From Hyphomicrobiales bacterium (lineage in GTDB: Bacteria; Pseudomonadota; Alphaproteobacteria; Rhizobiales; Beijerinckiaceae), in NCBI GenBank assembly GCA_028868735.1, contig JAGWTW010000033.1:1-33603 (forward strand): a stretch of 33,603 nt of DNA, given 5' to 3'. Made by a program: the position numbers and the translations under genes. Below, piece by piece: positions 33,428 through 33,603 of this stretch (within the stretch, counting starts at the first letter, position 1; each line of letters opens with the position of its first letter). The notes beneath the pieces are model-generated. The model saw only the letters and a program-made list of their open reading frames with translations. It was not told the DNA's origin and made no database searches.

Positions 33428-33603
33428 TCACTGCTGGAACGTGTTGCAGCTGTCGATGCGGCCGGACTGCAATCCGCGCTGCAGCCAGGACACGCGTTGC
33501 GCCGACGAGCCGTGCGTGAAGGAATCGGGCACCGCGTAGCCGCGCGACGCTTTCTGCAGACGGTCGTCGCCGATCGCCTGAGCCGTGGCGATCGCCTTCT
33601 GGA
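33428..33603 (-). CDS. Neutral zinc metallopeptidase (YpfJ family), C-terminus
   Basis: The window ends inside this gene; only the last 57 residues are present. They contain [28 protein letters not shown] sequence followed by [16 protein letters not shown] and a final cysteine in CNTFQQ, which match the end of the YpfJ/putative neutral zinc metallopeptidase family (Pfam Zn_peptidase). The HEXGH zinc motif lies beyond the window. The gene is transcribed toward the glycosyltransferase-like gene with 61 bp between stops. Identity is fairly secure from this characteristic tail. Confidence 0.85.
   Translation of the reverse strand, partial: QKAIATAQAIGDDRLQKASRGYAVPDSFTHGSSAQRVSWLQRGLQSGRIDSCNTFQQ

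Overview
The window reads as a chromosomal segment from a high-GC alphaproteobacterium, most likely of the order Hyphomicrobiales (Rhizobiales). The evidence is the gene order ctaB-coxF-ctaG-coxC-DUF983-SURF1-thrC-M16 peptidase, the ispH-thrB-rnhA-peroxiredoxin block, the mutY/DUF721/DsbA/smc block, the rnhB-ccrM pair (a GANTC methyltransferase typical of alphaproteobacteria), and direct-repeat LexA boxes of the alphaproteobacterial GAAC-N7-GAAC form. I cannot assign a genus. Coding density is high: no gene-free stretch exceeds 300 bases, and I see no rRNA, tRNA, CRISPR array, insertion sequence or prophage.

Region 1 (1-6016) is an aa3-type cytochrome c oxidase assembly cluster: the 3' end of heme O synthase, coxF, ctaG/COX11, subunit III, a DUF983 protein and SURF1. 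It is followed by threonine synthase and an M16 zinc peptidase. A palindromic repeat element forms the 3' end of SURF1. Region 2 (6074-12933) has a GNAT acetyltransferase, a large membrane PAS-GGDEF-EAL protein whose cyclase motif is degenerate, a DsbA-like protein whose start overlaps the EAL gene, rsmE, a small secreted porin-N-terminus-like protein, and gshA on the opposite strand. Region 3 (13157-18656) holds ispH, an EamA transporter, thrB-rnhA (overlapping), a one-cysteine peroxiredoxin, a stand-alone DsbD-N-like periplasmic protein and yqgE.

Region 4 (18763-24802) has a zinc alcohol dehydrogenase, a His/Tyr/Gly-rich secreted protein, smc and a second DsbA-like protein. Region 5 (24916-28735) has a DUF721 (DciA-like) gene, a complete Xre-RES toxin-antitoxin operon lying between DUF721 and mutY, a small Imm74-like protein and a rhomboid protease. 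Region 6 (28808-33603) has ccrM, rnhB, a tail-anchored hypothetical protein, a PA0069-family radical SAM protein, a reduced glycosyltransferase-like protein, and the C-terminus of a YpfJ-type zinc metallopeptidase at the edge.

Two regulatory sites stand out. The radical SAM gene has a promoter with a perfect TTGACA -35 box and two LexA-type boxes, one covering the -10, so the gene is predicted to be SOS-induced. The Xre-RES operon has two dyad operators exactly 21 bp apart, one filling the spacer between -35 and -10 and the other covering the predicted start site, which is the layout expected for autorepression.
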